A stretch of DNA of 64,000 nucleotides from Streptomyces himastatinicus ATCC 53653 (GCF_000158915.1 NZ_GG657754.1:7100220-7164219); one strand, 5' to 3'; shown: positions 8,694 through 19,263, counted from the first letter of the stretch. Notes: generated by a model not told the origin, from the letters alone. A program made the numbers and translations.

Positions 8694-9997
8694 ACGGGCA
8701 GCTCCTCACGGCGGCCGTCCTGCTGGTGGTGGTCGCCTGGCTGGCGGCCTGCGCCGAGGCGGGCCTCGCCCGCACCACCCGGTTCCGCGCCGAGGAAGCG
8801 GTGCGGAACGGGCGGCGGGGCAGCGCCAAGCTGATGCTGGTCGCCGAGGACCCCACCCGCTACCTCAACGTGGCGCTGCTGGTGCGCGTCGCGTGCGAGG
8901 TGGCGGCGGGTGCGGTCGTCACGTACGGCTGTCTGCACGCGTTCCCGGAGACCTGGAAGGCGCTGACCGTCGCGATCGGCGTGATGGTCCTGGTGTCGTA
9001 CGTGGCGGTCGGCGTCTCGCCGCGCACCATCGGTGCGCAGCATCCGCTCAACACCGCGACCGTCGCCGCCTACGTACTGCTCCCGCTGGCCCGGATCATG
9101 GGCCCCATCCCGCCGCTGCTGATCCTCCTCGGTAACGCGCTCACCCCCGGAAAGGGCTTCCGGAAGGGCCCGTTCGCCTCCGAGGCCGAGCTGCGCGCGC
9201 TGGTCGACCTCGCCGAGCAGGAGTCGCTGATCGAGGACGACGAGCGGCGCATGGTGCACTCCGTCTTCGAGCTGGGCGACACCCTGGTGCGCGAGGTGAT
9301 GGTGCCGCGCACCGATCTGGTGGCCATCGAGCGCTTCAAGACGATCCGGCAGGCGCTCACCCTCGCGCTGCGTTCCGGCTTCTCCAGGATCCCGGTCACC
9401 GGGGAGAACGAGGACGACATCGTCGGGATCGTCTATCTGAAGGACCTGGTCCGCAAGACGCACATCAACCGGGAGTCCGAGTCCGAGCTGGTCTCCACCG
9501 CCATGCGGCCCGCCGCCTTCGTCCCCGACACCAAGAACGCGGGCGACCTGCTGCGCGAGATGCAGCAGCAGCGCAACCACGTGGCCGTGGTGATCGACGA
9601 GTACGGCGGCACCGCGGGCATCGTCACCATCGAGGACATCCTGGAGGAGATCGTCGGCGAGATCACCGACGAGTACGACCGCGAACTGCCGCCCGTCGAG
9701 GACCTCGGCGACGGCACCCACCGGGTCACAGCCCGGCTCGGCCTCGGCGACCTCGGCGAGCTGTACGGCACGGCCCTGGAGGACGAGGACGTCGAGACGG
9801 TCGGCGGGCTGCTCGCCAAGTCGCTGGGCCGGGTGCCGATCGCGGGCGCCACGGCCCAGGTCGACATCCCCGAGGGCGGCACCGATCCGGCCCTGAAGGC
9901 GCTGCGGCTGACCGCCGAATCTCCGGCGGGCCGCCGCAACCGCATCGTGACGGTGCTGGTGGAGCCGGTGCGGGAGACGGCTGCGGCCGAGTCGTAG
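8690..9997 (+). CDS. Hemolysin-family CNNM/CorC transporter (DUF21 plus CBS pair plus CorC_HlyC)
   Basis: A 435-residue membrane protein. The N-terminal ~140 residues hold hydrophobic segments ([54 protein letters not shown]) of the DUF21/CNNM domain. A CBS pair follows ([27 protein letters not shown]), with [26 protein letters not shown] between CBS2 and the C-terminal transporter-associated domain. The CNNM/CorC class is linked to Mg2+ (and Co2+) transport. It starts at ATG 8690, overlapping the ybeY stop, and completes the phoH-ybeY-corC block. Confidence 0.88.
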   Translation: MNGQLLTAAVLLVVVAWLAACAEAGLARTTRFRAEEAVRNGRRGSAKLMLVAEDPTRYLNVALLVRVACEVAAGAVVTYGCLHAFPETWKALTVAIGVMVLVSYVAVGVSPRTIGAQHPLNTATVAAYVLLPLARIMGPIPPLLILLGNALTPGKGFRKGPFASEAELRALVDLAEQESLIEDDERRMVHSVFELGDTLVREVMVPRTDLVAIERFKTIRQALTLALRSGFSRIPVTGENEDDIVGIVYLKDLVRKTHINRESESELVSTAMRPAAFVPDTKNAGDLLREMQQQRNHVAVVIDEYGGTAGIVTIEDILEEIVGEITDEYDRELPPVEDLGDGTHRVTARLGLGDLGELYGTALEDEDVETVGGLLAKSLGRVPIAGATAQVDIPEGGTDPALKALRLTAESPAGRRNRIVTVLVEPVRETAAAES

Positions 9998-10001
9998 GGC
10001 G

Positions 10002-10025
10002 TACGGGGCGCGGGGGCGCCCCGTA
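10002..10025. terminator. Strong hairpin after corC
   Basis: TACGGGGCGC and GCGCCCCGTA form a perfect 10-bp inverted repeat around a GGGG loop, starting 5 bases after the corC stop. The position and strength fit a rho-independent-like terminator without a U-tract. It would isolate the phoH operon from the repeat protein gene. Confidence 0.65.
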
Positions 10026-10315
10026 TCACGCCCGCGCGGGGAGGCGCACGGACGCGCGGGGTCGCGCTGCGCCATACGGATGCATTCACCCTCTGCGGTC
10101 TGGCCCATCTGGCGTAGGCAGCGGCTTACTTGCAGATACCGACCGGTGGGCCGCCCATACCCCTGTCGGGGGACAGCCGACTTGTCGTTCCGACGTAGGC
10201 AGGTCGGCCGTATGGGCACCCCCACGCAGGGCGAACACGGTCTCCGCGGGCTTGCGCGCGGAGACCCGGGCGGTCCACCCCTCCCCATACCGCACCCCGG
10301 GAAGGGGCCGCTCCC
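10026..10315. other. Leader region of the Ig-repeat protein gene, rich in inverted repeats
   Basis: No gene is seen here. CTGTC-GGGG-GACAG (10163-10176) is a perfect small hairpin nested inside a wider inverted repeat GCCCATAC (10153-10160) / GTATGGGC (10210-10217). These may form RNA structure in the 5' UTR or bind a regulator. No known riboswitch consensus was recognised. GAAGGGG just before ATG 10316 serves as ribosome-binding site. Confidence 0.4.
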
Positions 10316-13279
10316 ATGGCTTCCTCGACCACCACGGTCACCTCCACCCCGAACCCCTCCGTCCCCGGTCAGGCCGTCACCTACACCGCGACCGTCGCCT
10401 CTGTTCCACCGGGCGCGTTCACCCCGACCGGCACGGTCGCCTTCACCCTGGACGCCGGTGCGCCGGTGACCGTCGCGGTCGACGCCGCCGGACAGGCCTC
10501 CTTCACCGACAGCTCCCTGTCCGTGGGCTCCCACACGGTGACGGCCACCTACAGCGGCGACGCCAACCTGGACCCGTCGACGGGCACCAGCATCCAGCAG
10601 GTCAACCAGGGGGCGACGACCACCACCCTGACGGCCTCGCCCAACCCCGCGGTCTGCGGCGAGGCGGTGACCCTGACGGCGACCGTGGCGGCCACCCCGC
10701 CCGCCTCGGGGGTCCCGACCGGCACGGTGACGTTCATCATCAGCGCCGACGGACCGGCCCTCACCGCGCCCCTCGACGCGACCGGCCAGGCGTCCGTCAC
10801 GGTCGCCGATCTGGATGTGGGCACCCATCTGGCGGTGGCCTTCTACGGCGGGGACACCGAGTTCTCCGCGTCCAACTCGGCCCTGGTCCCGGTGACGGTG
10901 AACCAGGCGTCCTCGACCACCGCCTTCACCGCCACCCCCGACCCGTCGGTGTGCGGCGAGACGGTGACGCTGTGCGCGACGGTGACCGTGGAAGAGCCGG
11001 GGACCTGTACGCCCACCGGGACGGTGACCTTCACCGTCCCCGGAGGCCCGACCCTCACCGCCCCGCTCGACGCGACCGGCCAAGCCTGTGTGACGACCGA
11101 CGAACTGCCCCTGGGCACCAACTCGGTGACCGCCACCTACTCCGGTGACACCGGTGTCGCGGGCTCCTCGAGCACCGGGACGGTCACCGTCGACCAGGCC
11201 ACGTCCTCGACCGCCGTCACGGTGACGCCGGCCACGTCCGTATGCGGCGAACCGGTGACCCTCTGCGCGCAGGTGACGGTGGCTCCGCCCAGCGACTGCA
11301 CCCCGATCGGCACGGTGACGTTCGTGGTCTCGGGCGGTCCGACGCTGACCGCGCCGGTGGATGCCACCGGCCAGGCGTGCGTGACCACCAGCGCCATCCC
11401 CGTCGGCACCCACACCGTGACCGCCACCTATGGGGGCGACTCCGGAATCGCGGGTTCCACGGGCACCGCGAGCGTGACGGTGAATCAGGCGGCCTCCACC
11501 ACCACCGTCACCAGCCCCGCCCCCGGCGCCTGCGGCGAGTCCGTGACGCTCTGCGCCCAGGTGACGACCGTCCCGCCCGGCACCTGCCCCCCGACCGGCA
11601 CGGTGACGTTCGTGGTCTCGGGCGGTCCGACGCTGACGGCCACGGTGGACGGCACGGGCATGGCGTGCGTGACCACCAGCGCCATCCCGGTCGGCACCCA
11701 CACCGTGACCGCCACCTACTCCGGTGACACCGGAGTCGCGGGCTCCTCGGGCACCGGGACGGTCACCGTCAACCCGGGCACGTCCACGCTGACGGTCTCG
11801 GCCACACCGAGCCCGTCCGTCTGCGGCGAGGCGGTGACCATCTGCGCCCAGGTGACGGTGGCTCCGCCCAGCACCTGCGTCCCGACCGGCACCGTCACGT
11901 TCGTGATCACCGGCGGTCCGACGCTCACGGCGACGCTCGACGCCACCGGCCAGGCGTGCGTGACCACCACGGCGGTCCCGGTCGGCACCCACACGATCAC
12001 CGCCACCTACGCGGGCGACTCCGGCGTCGGGGGCTCGACGGGCACGACCTCGGTGACGTTGAACCCGGCGTCGTCCACCACCACGGTCTCGGTCACGCCC
12101 TCCCCGACGGTCTGCGGCGAGTCCGTCCTGCTGTGTGCCCAGGTGACCACCGTGCTACCCGGCACCTGCACCCCGACCGGCACGGTGACCTTCGTGGTCT
12201 CCGGCGGCCCGACCCTCACGGCCACGGTCAACGCCAGCGGCCAGGCGTGCGTCTCCACCACCGCCATCCCGGTCGGCAGCCACACCGTGACGGCGACCTA
12301 CGGCGGAGGCGGCGGCGTCGCGCCCTCGACGGGCACCGGGACGGCCAACGTCAACCAGGCCAGCTCCACGACTGCGCTGACGATCACGCCCAACCCGTCC
12401 GTGTGCAGCCAGTCGGTGACGCTCTGCGCCCAGGTGACGACCACGGCGCCGGGCACCTGCACCCCGACCGGCACCGTCACCTTCGTGATCAGCGGCGGTC
12501 CCACCCTGACCGGCACGCTCAACGCCGGCGGCCAGGCGTGCGTCACCACCAGCGCGCTGGGCGTGGGAGCACACACGGTCACGGCCACCTACGGGGGCAG
12601 CACGGGCGTCGTGGGCTCGTCGGCCACCGGTACGGCCACGGTGAACACGGCCAGTACCACCACCACGATCACCTCCACCCCCAACCCCTCCGCCCCCGGC
12701 CAGACGGTGACCTTCACCGCCACCGTGGCCCCGGTGGCGCCCGCGACCGGCACCCCGACCGGCACCGTGACGTTCGTGATCAGCGGCGGTCCGACCCTCG
12801 TCGGAACGCTCAACGCGGCCGGACAGACGACCGTGAGCACCAACGCGCTCACCACCGGCTCCCACACGGTCACCGCCACCTACAGCGGTGACAGCTGCTT
12901 CAACTCGTCGACCGCGACGCTCACCCAGACCGTGGCGGGCTCGACGACCACCACCCTGACCGCCACCCCGGCCGTCATCCGGCTGCGGATGAACGGCCAG
13001 CTCGTCATCCCCACCCTGAGCGCCACGCTCAAGAACCAGGCCAACAACCCCGTCCCCGGCCAGACGATCGTCTTCACGGCCAACACCGTGCTGGGCCCGA
13101 TCGCCCTGGGCAGCGCGGTCACCAACGCCTCCGGCGTTGCGACGCTGACCAATGTCACCGTCCCGCCCTCGGTCCTGACCGCCAGTACGTACACCGCCAC
13201 CTTCGCGGGTGGTCCGGGCCTCAGCCCGGCCACGGCGTCGGCCTCGCTGACGTTCCAGCCGCTGCCGCTGCTCCCGTAG
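10316..13279 (+). CDS. Tandem Ig-like (Big_3_5-type) repeat protein without signal peptide
   Basis: A 987-residue protein made of nine consecutive ~97-residue Ig-like repeats and a divergent tenth one. Each repeat follows the plan (S/T)TTT...P.PSV.G..VT...V, then PTGTVTF, GGPTLT, G.A.V and HTVTATY.GD, the pattern of the bacterial Ig-like Big_3_5 family. Repeats 3-8 each contain four conserved cysteines (CGE or CSQ, LCA, a TC before the PTGTV strand, and QAC), whereas repeats 1 and 9 lack them and repeat 2 keeps one. The N-terminus starts straight into repeat 1: no signal peptide, Tat motif, LPXTG or transmembrane anchor is visible. Such domains are usually extracellular adhesive or structural modules, so how this protein leaves the cell, if it does, is unexplained. 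A perfect terminator follows. Confidence 0.8.
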   Translation: MASSTTTVTSTPNPSVPGQAVTYTATVASVPPGAFTPTGTVAFTLDAGAPVTVAVDAAGQASFTDSSLSVGSHTVTATYSGDANLDPSTGTSIQQVNQGATTTTLTASPNPAVCGEAVTLTATVAATPPASGVPTGTVTFIISADGPALTAPLDATGQASVTVADLDVGTHLAVAFYGGDTEFSASNSALVPVTVNQASSTTAFTATPDPSVCGETVTLCATVTVEEPGTCTPTGTVTFTVPGGPTLTAPLDATGQACVTTDELPLGTNSVTATYSGDTGVAGSSSTGTVTVDQATSSTAVTVTPATSVCGEPVTLCAQVTVAPPSDCTPIGTVTFVVSGGPTLTAPVDATGQACVTTSAIPVGTHTVTATYGGDSGIAGSTGTASVTVNQAASTTTVTSPAPGACGESVTLCAQVTTVPPGTCPPTGTVTFVVSGGPTLTATVDGTGMACVTTSAIPVGTHTVTATYSGDTGVAGSSGTGTVTVNPGTSTLTVSATPSPSVCGEAVTICAQVTVAPPSTCVPTGTVTFVITGGPTLTATLDATGQACVTTTAVPVGTHTITATYAGDSGVGGSTGTTSVTLNPASSTTTVSVTPSPTVCGESVLLCAQVTTVLPGTCTPTGTVTFVVSGGPTLTATVNASGQACVSTTAIPVGSHTVTATYGGGGGVAPSTGTGTANVNQASSTTALTITPNPSVCSQSVTLCAQVTTTAPGTCTPTGTVTFVISGGPTLTGTLNAGGQACVTTSALGVGAHTVTATYGGSTGVVGSSATGTATVNTASTTTTITSTPNPSAPGQTVTFTATVAPVAPATGTPTGTVTFVISGGPTLVGTLNAAGQTTVSTNALTTGSHTVTATYSGDSCFNSSTATLTQTVAGSTTTTLTATPAVIRLRMNGQLVIPTLSATLKNQANNPVPGQTIVFTANTVLGPIALGSAVTNASGVATLTNVTVPPSVLTASTYTATFAGGPGLSPATASASLTFQPLPLLP

Positions 13280-13293
13280 CGGATTCCGTACCG

Positions 13294-13330
13294 CCCGCGC
13301 CGGGCCGTCGCCACTGCGGCCCGGCGCGGG
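13294..13330. terminator. Perfect 14-bp hairpin after the Ig-repeat gene
   Basis: The arm at 13294-13307 (CCCGCGCCGGGCCG) is exactly complementary to that at 13317-13330, with a 9-base loop. It begins 15 bases after the stop codon. No U-tract follows, which is usual in Streptomyces. Confidence 0.75.
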
Positions 13331-13386
13331 TCCATGCGTACAACCGGTGTCACACCCGGTCAGTGGCCCGTCCTATGCTCATCCGT

Positions 13387-13737
13387 ATGAGCGATGCAGC
13401 GCAGCTGGACCCCGAAGACCGCAAGATCATCACGCTGGCCCGCTCCGCGCGCGCCCGCAACGGCGTCGCGGAGGGCGCCGCGGTGCGTGACGAGACGGGC
13501 CGTACGTACGTCGCGGGCACCGTCGCCCTCGACTCGCTCCAGCTCAGCGCGGTGCGCACCGCCGTCGCGATGGCGGTCGCCAGCGGGGCGAAGTCGCTGG
13601 AGGCCGCGGCCCTGGTGACCGACGCGGAGACCGCCACCGACGAGGACCGCGCGGCCGTACGGGACCTGGGCGGGGCCGGGACCCCGATCCTGCTCGCGGG
13701 CACCGACGGCACCCTGCGCGCCTCGCTGTCCGTGTGA
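13387..13737 (+). CDS. Cytidine deaminase-like fold protein lacking the zinc-binding motifs
   Basis: A 116-residue protein. The frame AAVRDETGRTYVAGTVALDSLQL...AVRTAVAMAVASGAK follows the beta-alpha pattern of short cytidine deaminases. The Zn/catalytic C(H)AE triad expected after the VALDSLQL strand reads SAV, and no PCxxC appears anywhere, so deaminase activity is very unlikely. This position immediately before era is where several actinobacteria carry a cdd-like gene. ATG 13387 was taken; an in-frame ATG at 13375 would add 4 residues. Its role is unknown, possibly structural or regulatory. Confidence 0.65.
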   Translation: MSDAAQLDPEDRKIITLARSARARNGVAEGAAVRDETGRTYVAGTVALDSLQLSAVRTAVAMAVASGAKSLEAAALVTDAETATDEDRAAVRDLGGAGTPILLAGTDGTLRASLSV

Positions 13738-13808
13738 GCCACCGGCCGGGAAACGAAGCTGTGGACGGCTGGTCGGAGGTGTCCGGGGCATCGGGGAGAA
13801 TGGTGGCC

Positions 13809-14765
13809 ATGACTGCCGGTACCTCCCCGTCCCCGACCGAGCAGCGGGAGACCCCGCACCGCTCGGGTTTCGCCTGCTTCGTCGGCCGCCCCAACGCGGG
13901 CAAGTCGACCCTGACCAACGCGCTGGTGGGGACGAAGGTCGCGATCACCTCCAACCGCCCGCAGACCACCCGGCACACCGTGCGCGGCATCGTGCACCGT
14001 CCCGACGCCCAGCTGGTGCTCGTGGACACCCCCGGTCTGCACAAGCCGCGCACCCTGCTCGGCGAGCGGCTGAACGACGTCGTACGGACCACCTGGGCCG
14101 AGGTCGACGTCATCGGCTTCTGTCTGCCCGCCGACCAGAAGCTCGGCCCCGGCGACCGCTTCATCGCCGCCGAGCTGGCCGGGATCAAGAAGACGCCCAA
14201 GGTCGCCATCGTCACCAAGACCGACCTGGTCGAGTCCGAGCAACTGGCCCAGCAGCTCCTGGCCATCGACCGGCTCGGCAAGGACCTGGGCATCGAGTGG
14301 GCCGAGATCGTCCCGGTCTCGGCCGTCGGCGACCAGCAGGTGGGCCTGCTGGCCGATCTGCTCGTCCCGCTGCTCCCCGAGGGCCCGACCCTCTACCCCG
14401 AGGGCGACCTGACCGACGAGCCGGAGCAGGTGATGGTCGCCGAGCTGATCCGCGAGGCGGCGCTGGAGGGCGTACGGGACGAGCTGCCCCACTCCATCGC
14501 GGTGGTGGTGGAGGAGATGCTGCCGCGCGAGGACCGCCCGGCGGACAAGCCGCTGCTGGACATCCACGCCAACCTGTTCATCGAGCGCCCCAGCCAGAAG
14601 GGCATCATCATCGGCCCGAAGGGCCGCCGCCTGAAGGACGTCGGCTCCAAGTCCCGCAAGCACATTGAAGCCCTGCTCGGGACTCCGGTGTTCCTCGACC
14701 TTCACGTCAAGGTCGCCAAGGACTGGCAGCGCGATCCGAAGCAGCTGCGCAGGCTCGGTTTCTGA
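13809..14765 (+). CDS. era: GTPase Era
   Basis: A 318-residue GTPase. G1 is GRPNAGKS (about 26-33), G2 is in RPQTTRHTVRG, G3 is DTPGL, and G4 is TKTDL. The C-terminal KH domain contains KGIIIGPKGRRLKDVG, which binds the 3' end of 16S rRNA. Era assists 30S assembly and couples it to growth; it is peripheral to the membrane. ATG 13809 is preferred, about 11 bases after GGGGA; in-frame ATG 13800 and GTG 13803 are alternatives. It lies downstream of the ybeY block, consistent with shared ribosome-assembly function, and converges with the emfourin gene 15 bases away. Confidence 0.95.
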   Translation: MTAGTSPSPTEQRETPHRSGFACFVGRPNAGKSTLTNALVGTKVAITSNRPQTTRHTVRGIVHRPDAQLVLVDTPGLHKPRTLLGERLNDVVRTTWAEVDVIGFCLPADQKLGPGDRFIAAELAGIKKTPKVAIVTKTDLVESEQLAQQLLAIDRLGKDLGIEWAEIVPVSAVGDQQVGLLADLLVPLLPEGPTLYPEGDLTDEPEQVMVAELIREAALEGVRDELPHSIAVVVEEMLPREDRPADKPLLDIHANLFIERPSQKGIIIGPKGRRLKDVGSKSRKHIEALLGTPVFLDLHVKVAKDWQRDPKQLRRLGF

Positions 14766-14780
14766 GCGCGGTCGCGCCCG

Positions 14781-15047
14781 TTACGTGCCCTCCTTCAGGA
14801 CCGTCCGCACCAGCTCCCGCTGGGCGTCGCTGAGGTGCGGGTCCGCGGCGTGGACCGTGCGGCCGTCCACCGTGATCTCGTAGTGGAAGCCGTCCGGGAC
14901 GCCGCGCATGGCCGCCGGGGCGCCGGACTCGACGGCCTGGTGGGCCAGGGCGGCCAGATGGGTGGCGTCGGGCCGACCGGCGGTGTCCAGATCGGCCCGG
15001 CGCTCGATTCCGGCGAATCCGCCGGAGCGGGTCACGGAGATACGCAT
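14781..15047 (-). CDS. Emfourin-type inhibitor of M4 metalloprotease
   Basis: An 88-residue protein matching the protealysin-inhibitor (emfourin) family. It begins MRISVTRSGGFAGI, typical of the family, and contains VPDGFHYEITVDGRTV and a C-terminal DAQRELVRTVL helix. It has no signal peptide. Known emfourins bind and inhibit cytoplasmic thermolysin-like peptidases encoded in the same operon; here the M4 peptidase gene ends 27 bases upstream on the same strand. The assignment rests on pattern recognition plus this neighbour. Confidence 0.75.
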   Translation of the reverse strand: MRISVTRSGGFAGIERRADLDTAGRPDATHLAALAHQAVESGAPAAMRGVPDGFHYEITVDGRTVHAADPHLSDAQRELVRTVLKEGT

Positions 15048-15074
15048 AGGTCCATCAGTACCCGAGGGCGAGGC

Positions 15075-16157
15075 TCAGCGCGCGTCCAGGTCCGTGATCC
15101 CGACGCCCTCCCAGGCCCCCCGCACCGCGTCCCGCTCCTCGCCCTCGCCGAAGCGAGCCTGCGCGGCGGCCACCGTGAGCCGGGCGAAGTCGTCGAACTG
15201 CGCGTCCGGGGACAGCTCGCCGCCGGTCAGCACGTCGTACCAGACCCGCCCGGCCTTCTCCCACGCGTTGCCGCCGAGCGCCGTGGCGGCCAGGTAGAAC
15301 GCGTGGTTGGGGATGCCGGAGTTGATGTGGACGCCGCCGTTGTCGCGCGAGGTGCGCACGTAGTCGTCCATCGTGCCCGGCTGCGGGTCCTTGCCGAGGA
15401 CGTCGTCGTCGTACGCCGTGCCGGGGGCCTTCAGCGAGCGCAGGGCCACCCCGGTGACCCGCTCCGCCAGCAGCCCGGCCCCGATCAGCCAGTCGGCCTC
15501 GTCGGCGCTCTGGCCCAGCGCGTGCTGCTTGACGAGCGAGCCGAAGACGTCGGACATCGACTCGTTGAGCGCCCCGGACTGGCCGAAGTACTCCAGGTTG
15601 GCGGTGTACTGGGTGACGCCGTGGGTCAGTTCGTGGGCCATGACGTCGATGGGGATGGTGAAGTCGAGGAAGATCTCCCCGTCCCCGTCGCCGAAGACCA
15701 TCTGCTCGCCGTTCCAGAAGGCGTTGTTGTAGTCCTGGCTGTAGTGGACGCTCGCGTCCAGCGACAGGCCCGCGTCGTCGATCGAGTGGCGGCCGTACAC
15801 CTTGAGGAACAGCTCGAAGGTCGCGCCCAGACCGTTGTAGGCCCGGGTCACCGATTCGTCCGAGGTCGCCGTGTCGCCCTCACCGCGCACCTTCTTGCCC
15901 GGCAGTGAGTCCTGGTGCTGGGAGTCGTAGATCGTCCGCTTGGGCCGGTCGGAGGGCGCGCCCTCCAGGGTGGGGGCGGCGATCCCGCGGACGGTGGTGA
16001 TCCGGCGGCGCGTGCGCTCCAGGGCGTCCCGCTCCAGAGTGCGGCGGGCGGGATCGGCGAGGGCGGAGTCCTCGTGCTGGGAGACCTTGTCGAGGACATG
16101 CGGCGGCACGATCGTGCAGAAGACACGGCGGCTGCGGGAGTTCGCGTTGACATCCAT
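15075..16157 (-). CDS. M4 family (protealysin-like) zinc metallopeptidase, apparently intracellular
   Basis: A 360-residue thermolysin-family peptidase. The zinc motif VMAHELTHGVT (HExxH, about residue 170) is followed by the third ligand in GALNESMSDVFG and the catalytic His region GGVHINSGIPNHAFYLA. There is no signal peptide. Instead a short propeptide (~50 residues) includes CTIVPPHVLDKVSQHED, resembling the PPH-containing propeptide of protealysin rather than the long secreted thermolysin precursor. The mature domain starts near RTIYDSQHQ. The adjoining emfourin gene supports an intracellular, inhibitor-controlled protease. Substrate unknown. Confidence 0.88.
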   Translation of the reverse strand: MDVNANSRSRRVFCTIVPPHVLDKVSQHEDSALADPARRTLERDALERTRRRITTVRGIAAPTLEGAPSDRPKRTIYDSQHQDSLPGKKVRGEGDTATSDESVTRAYNGLGATFELFLKVYGRHSIDDAGLSLDASVHYSQDYNNAFWNGEQMVFGDGDGEIFLDFTIPIDVMAHELTHGVTQYTANLEYFGQSGALNESMSDVFGSLVKQHALGQSADEADWLIGAGLLAERVTGVALRSLKAPGTAYDDDVLGKDPQPGTMDDYVRTSRDNGGVHINSGIPNHAFYLAATALGGNAWEKAGRVWYDVLTGGELSPDAQFDDFARLTVAAAQARFGEGEERDAVRGAWEGVGITDLDAR

Positions 16158-16316
16158 CCAGGCAATGTCGCACCGCGTCTATCGCTTGTCACGCCTTGCG
16201 GTCATGATTGATGAAATCGAGTGGTTGATGGTCATTCCTCCTTGCGGGATGCCCGTGGTCCGCATAGTGATACGGGGCCACGCGCCGCGCGCGTCTCGGT
16301 TACGCTGCTGGGCATC
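16158..16316. other. Intergenic region upstream of leuA leader
   Basis: This stretch separates the divergent M4 peptidase gene and the leuA leader. It contains an AT-richer patch (about 16200-16240) and the promoter candidate listed separately. No gene was recognised. Confidence 0.4.
16242..16269 (+). promoter_or_regulatory. Candidate promoter of the leuA leader
   Basis: TTGCGG (16242-16247) and CATAGT/ATAGTG (16263-16269) are spaced 15-16 bases apart and lie about 50 bases before the leader peptide start. They resemble sigma-70 type -35 and -10 elements. This is inspection only. Confidence 0.35.
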
Positions 16317-18262
<1,946 letters not shown>

Positions 18263-18290
18263 ATGCCTGCTGAGCTTGTCACCCACAAGG

Positions 18291-18322
18291 GGCCCCGTTC
18301 ACCGTATGAGGTGGGCGGGGCC
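18291..18322. terminator. leuA terminator hairpin
   Basis: The arms 18291-18303 (GGCCCCGTTCACC) and 18310-18322 (GGTGGGCGGGGCC) pair over 13 bp, including two G-U wobbles, around the loop GTATGA. TCGGGTTT follows. It begins 28 bases after the leuA stop. Confidence 0.75.
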
Positions 18323-18354
18323 TCGGGTTTGGCCTGTTGTCTCCGTTCGGGGTA

Positions 18355-18384
18355 CTGACGGCGCATCATGGATGTGGCTAGCAT
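18355..18384 (+). promoter_or_regulatory. Candidate promoter of the TerB-family gene
   Basis: CTGACG (18355-18360) and TAGCAT (18379-18384) are separated by 18 bases and lie 45 bases before the GTG start. Good resemblance to a housekeeping sigma promoter, by eye only. Confidence 0.45.
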
Positions 18385-18428
18385 CACGTCAACGCGGCAA
18401 CGTGGCCGAAGCGTTATGGAGGTGTGAC

Positions 18429-19142
18429 GTGGTGCACGCGCGAGCCCGCCGTGACCGGGACCTGTGTGTGGTAGGCGTCCGCACTCTATGGCGGACGGTC
18501 GGCGATGGTGAGTTCTTCTGCCCCGATTGCGGAGGCGACCGCAACTACCGCCGCCGCACCGGCCGCCGCCGCATCGTGGTGCTCGGCCTGCCGCTGCTGC
18601 CCCGCGGACCGGTCGCACCCGTCGTCGAATGCGCCGCCTGCGCGGCCCGGTTCGGCACCGAGGTCCTGGACCACCCCACCACCACCCGGTTCTCCGCGAT
18701 GCTGCGCGACGCCGTGCACACCGTCGCCCTCGCGGTCCTCGCCGCGGGCGGCACCGAGGCCACGGCGGTGCGTCAGGTGGCGGTCGGCGCCGTGCGCGCC
18801 GCCGGATTCGCCGACTGCGACGAGGACCAGCTCCTCGCCCTCATCGAAGCCCTCGCCGCCGACACCGGCCGCCTCCCCGGCGCCGCCACCGGCGAGCGCG
18901 ACGGCCTCGACCCCTGCGGTACGGCGCTGGCCATCGAACTGCACGAGGCCCTGGAACCCCTGGCACCCCACCTCGCCCCCACCGGCCGCGAAGCGATCCT
19001 CCTCCAGGGCGCCCGTATCGCCGTCGCGGACGGCCCCTACCGCCCCGCCGAGCGCGCGGTGCTCGAAACGGTCGGCCGCGCCCTCATGATCTGTCCCGAC
19101 GACACGGCCCGCCTCCTGGCCGCGACGCGCGCCGCGTTCTGA
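18429..19142 (+). CDS. TerB-family (tellurite resistance-like) protein with zinc ribbon
   Basis: A 237-residue protein. A zinc-ribbon with two CxxC pairs (FFCPDCGGD and ECAACAARF) occupies the first ~75 residues. An all-helical TerB-like domain follows with acidic residues typical of the fold (ADCDEDQLLALIEALA; IAVADGPYRPAERAVLETVGRAL). TerB-like domains bind divalent metals and occur in stress-response or membrane-associated complexes; tellurite itself need not be the ligand. GTG 18429 lies 6 bases after GGAGG; GTG 18432 is an equal alternative. The gene stands alone between terminator and palindromes. Confidence 0.7.
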   Translation: MVHARARRDRDLCVVGVRTLWRTVGDGEFFCPDCGGDRNYRRRTGRRRIVVLGLPLLPRGPVAPVVECAACAARFGTEVLDHPTTTRFSAMLRDAVHTVALAVLAAGGTEATAVRQVAVGAVRAAGFADCDEDQLLALIEALAADTGRLPGAATGERDGLDPCGTALAIELHEALEPLAPHLAPTGREAILLQGARIAVADGPYRPAERAVLETVGRALMICPDDTARLLAATRAAF

Positions 19143-19159
19143 CGTGATGCCCGGTTCCG

Positions 19160-19207
19160 TACTCCCCGGGGAGTAAGCGGCCCGGAGGCGCCACTACCGC
19201 AGTAGTG
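19160..19207. promoter_or_regulatory. Two palindromes ahead of the MMPL/two-component operon
   Basis: TACTCCCCGGGGAGTA (19160-19175) is a perfect 16-bp palindrome. CACTAC-CGCA-GTAGTG (19192-19207) is a perfect 6+6 dyad. The first could be the end of the TerB transcript or an operator; the second lies 57 bases before the MMPL start, where the NarL-type regulator encoded in the operon could bind. No experimental consensus is known to me. Confidence 0.45.
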
Positions 19208-19263
19208 CCCATCTCCCTCGCCGGCGCGACGTTTCGGGTGCGCGGTGCCGGAAGCCTTGGGGC

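Noticed and set aside
8573-11992. 1139-codon minus-strand frame across ybeY, corC and the Ig-repeat gene
   Set aside because: It is an Arg/Gly/His-rich shadow spanning three conserved plus-strand genes and its repeats mirror those of the Ig protein.
10316-13279. DNA-level repeats read as a satellite or CRISPR-like array
   Set aside because: The ~290-base periodicity reflects the coded Ig-like protein repeats, with varied sequence and no spacers.
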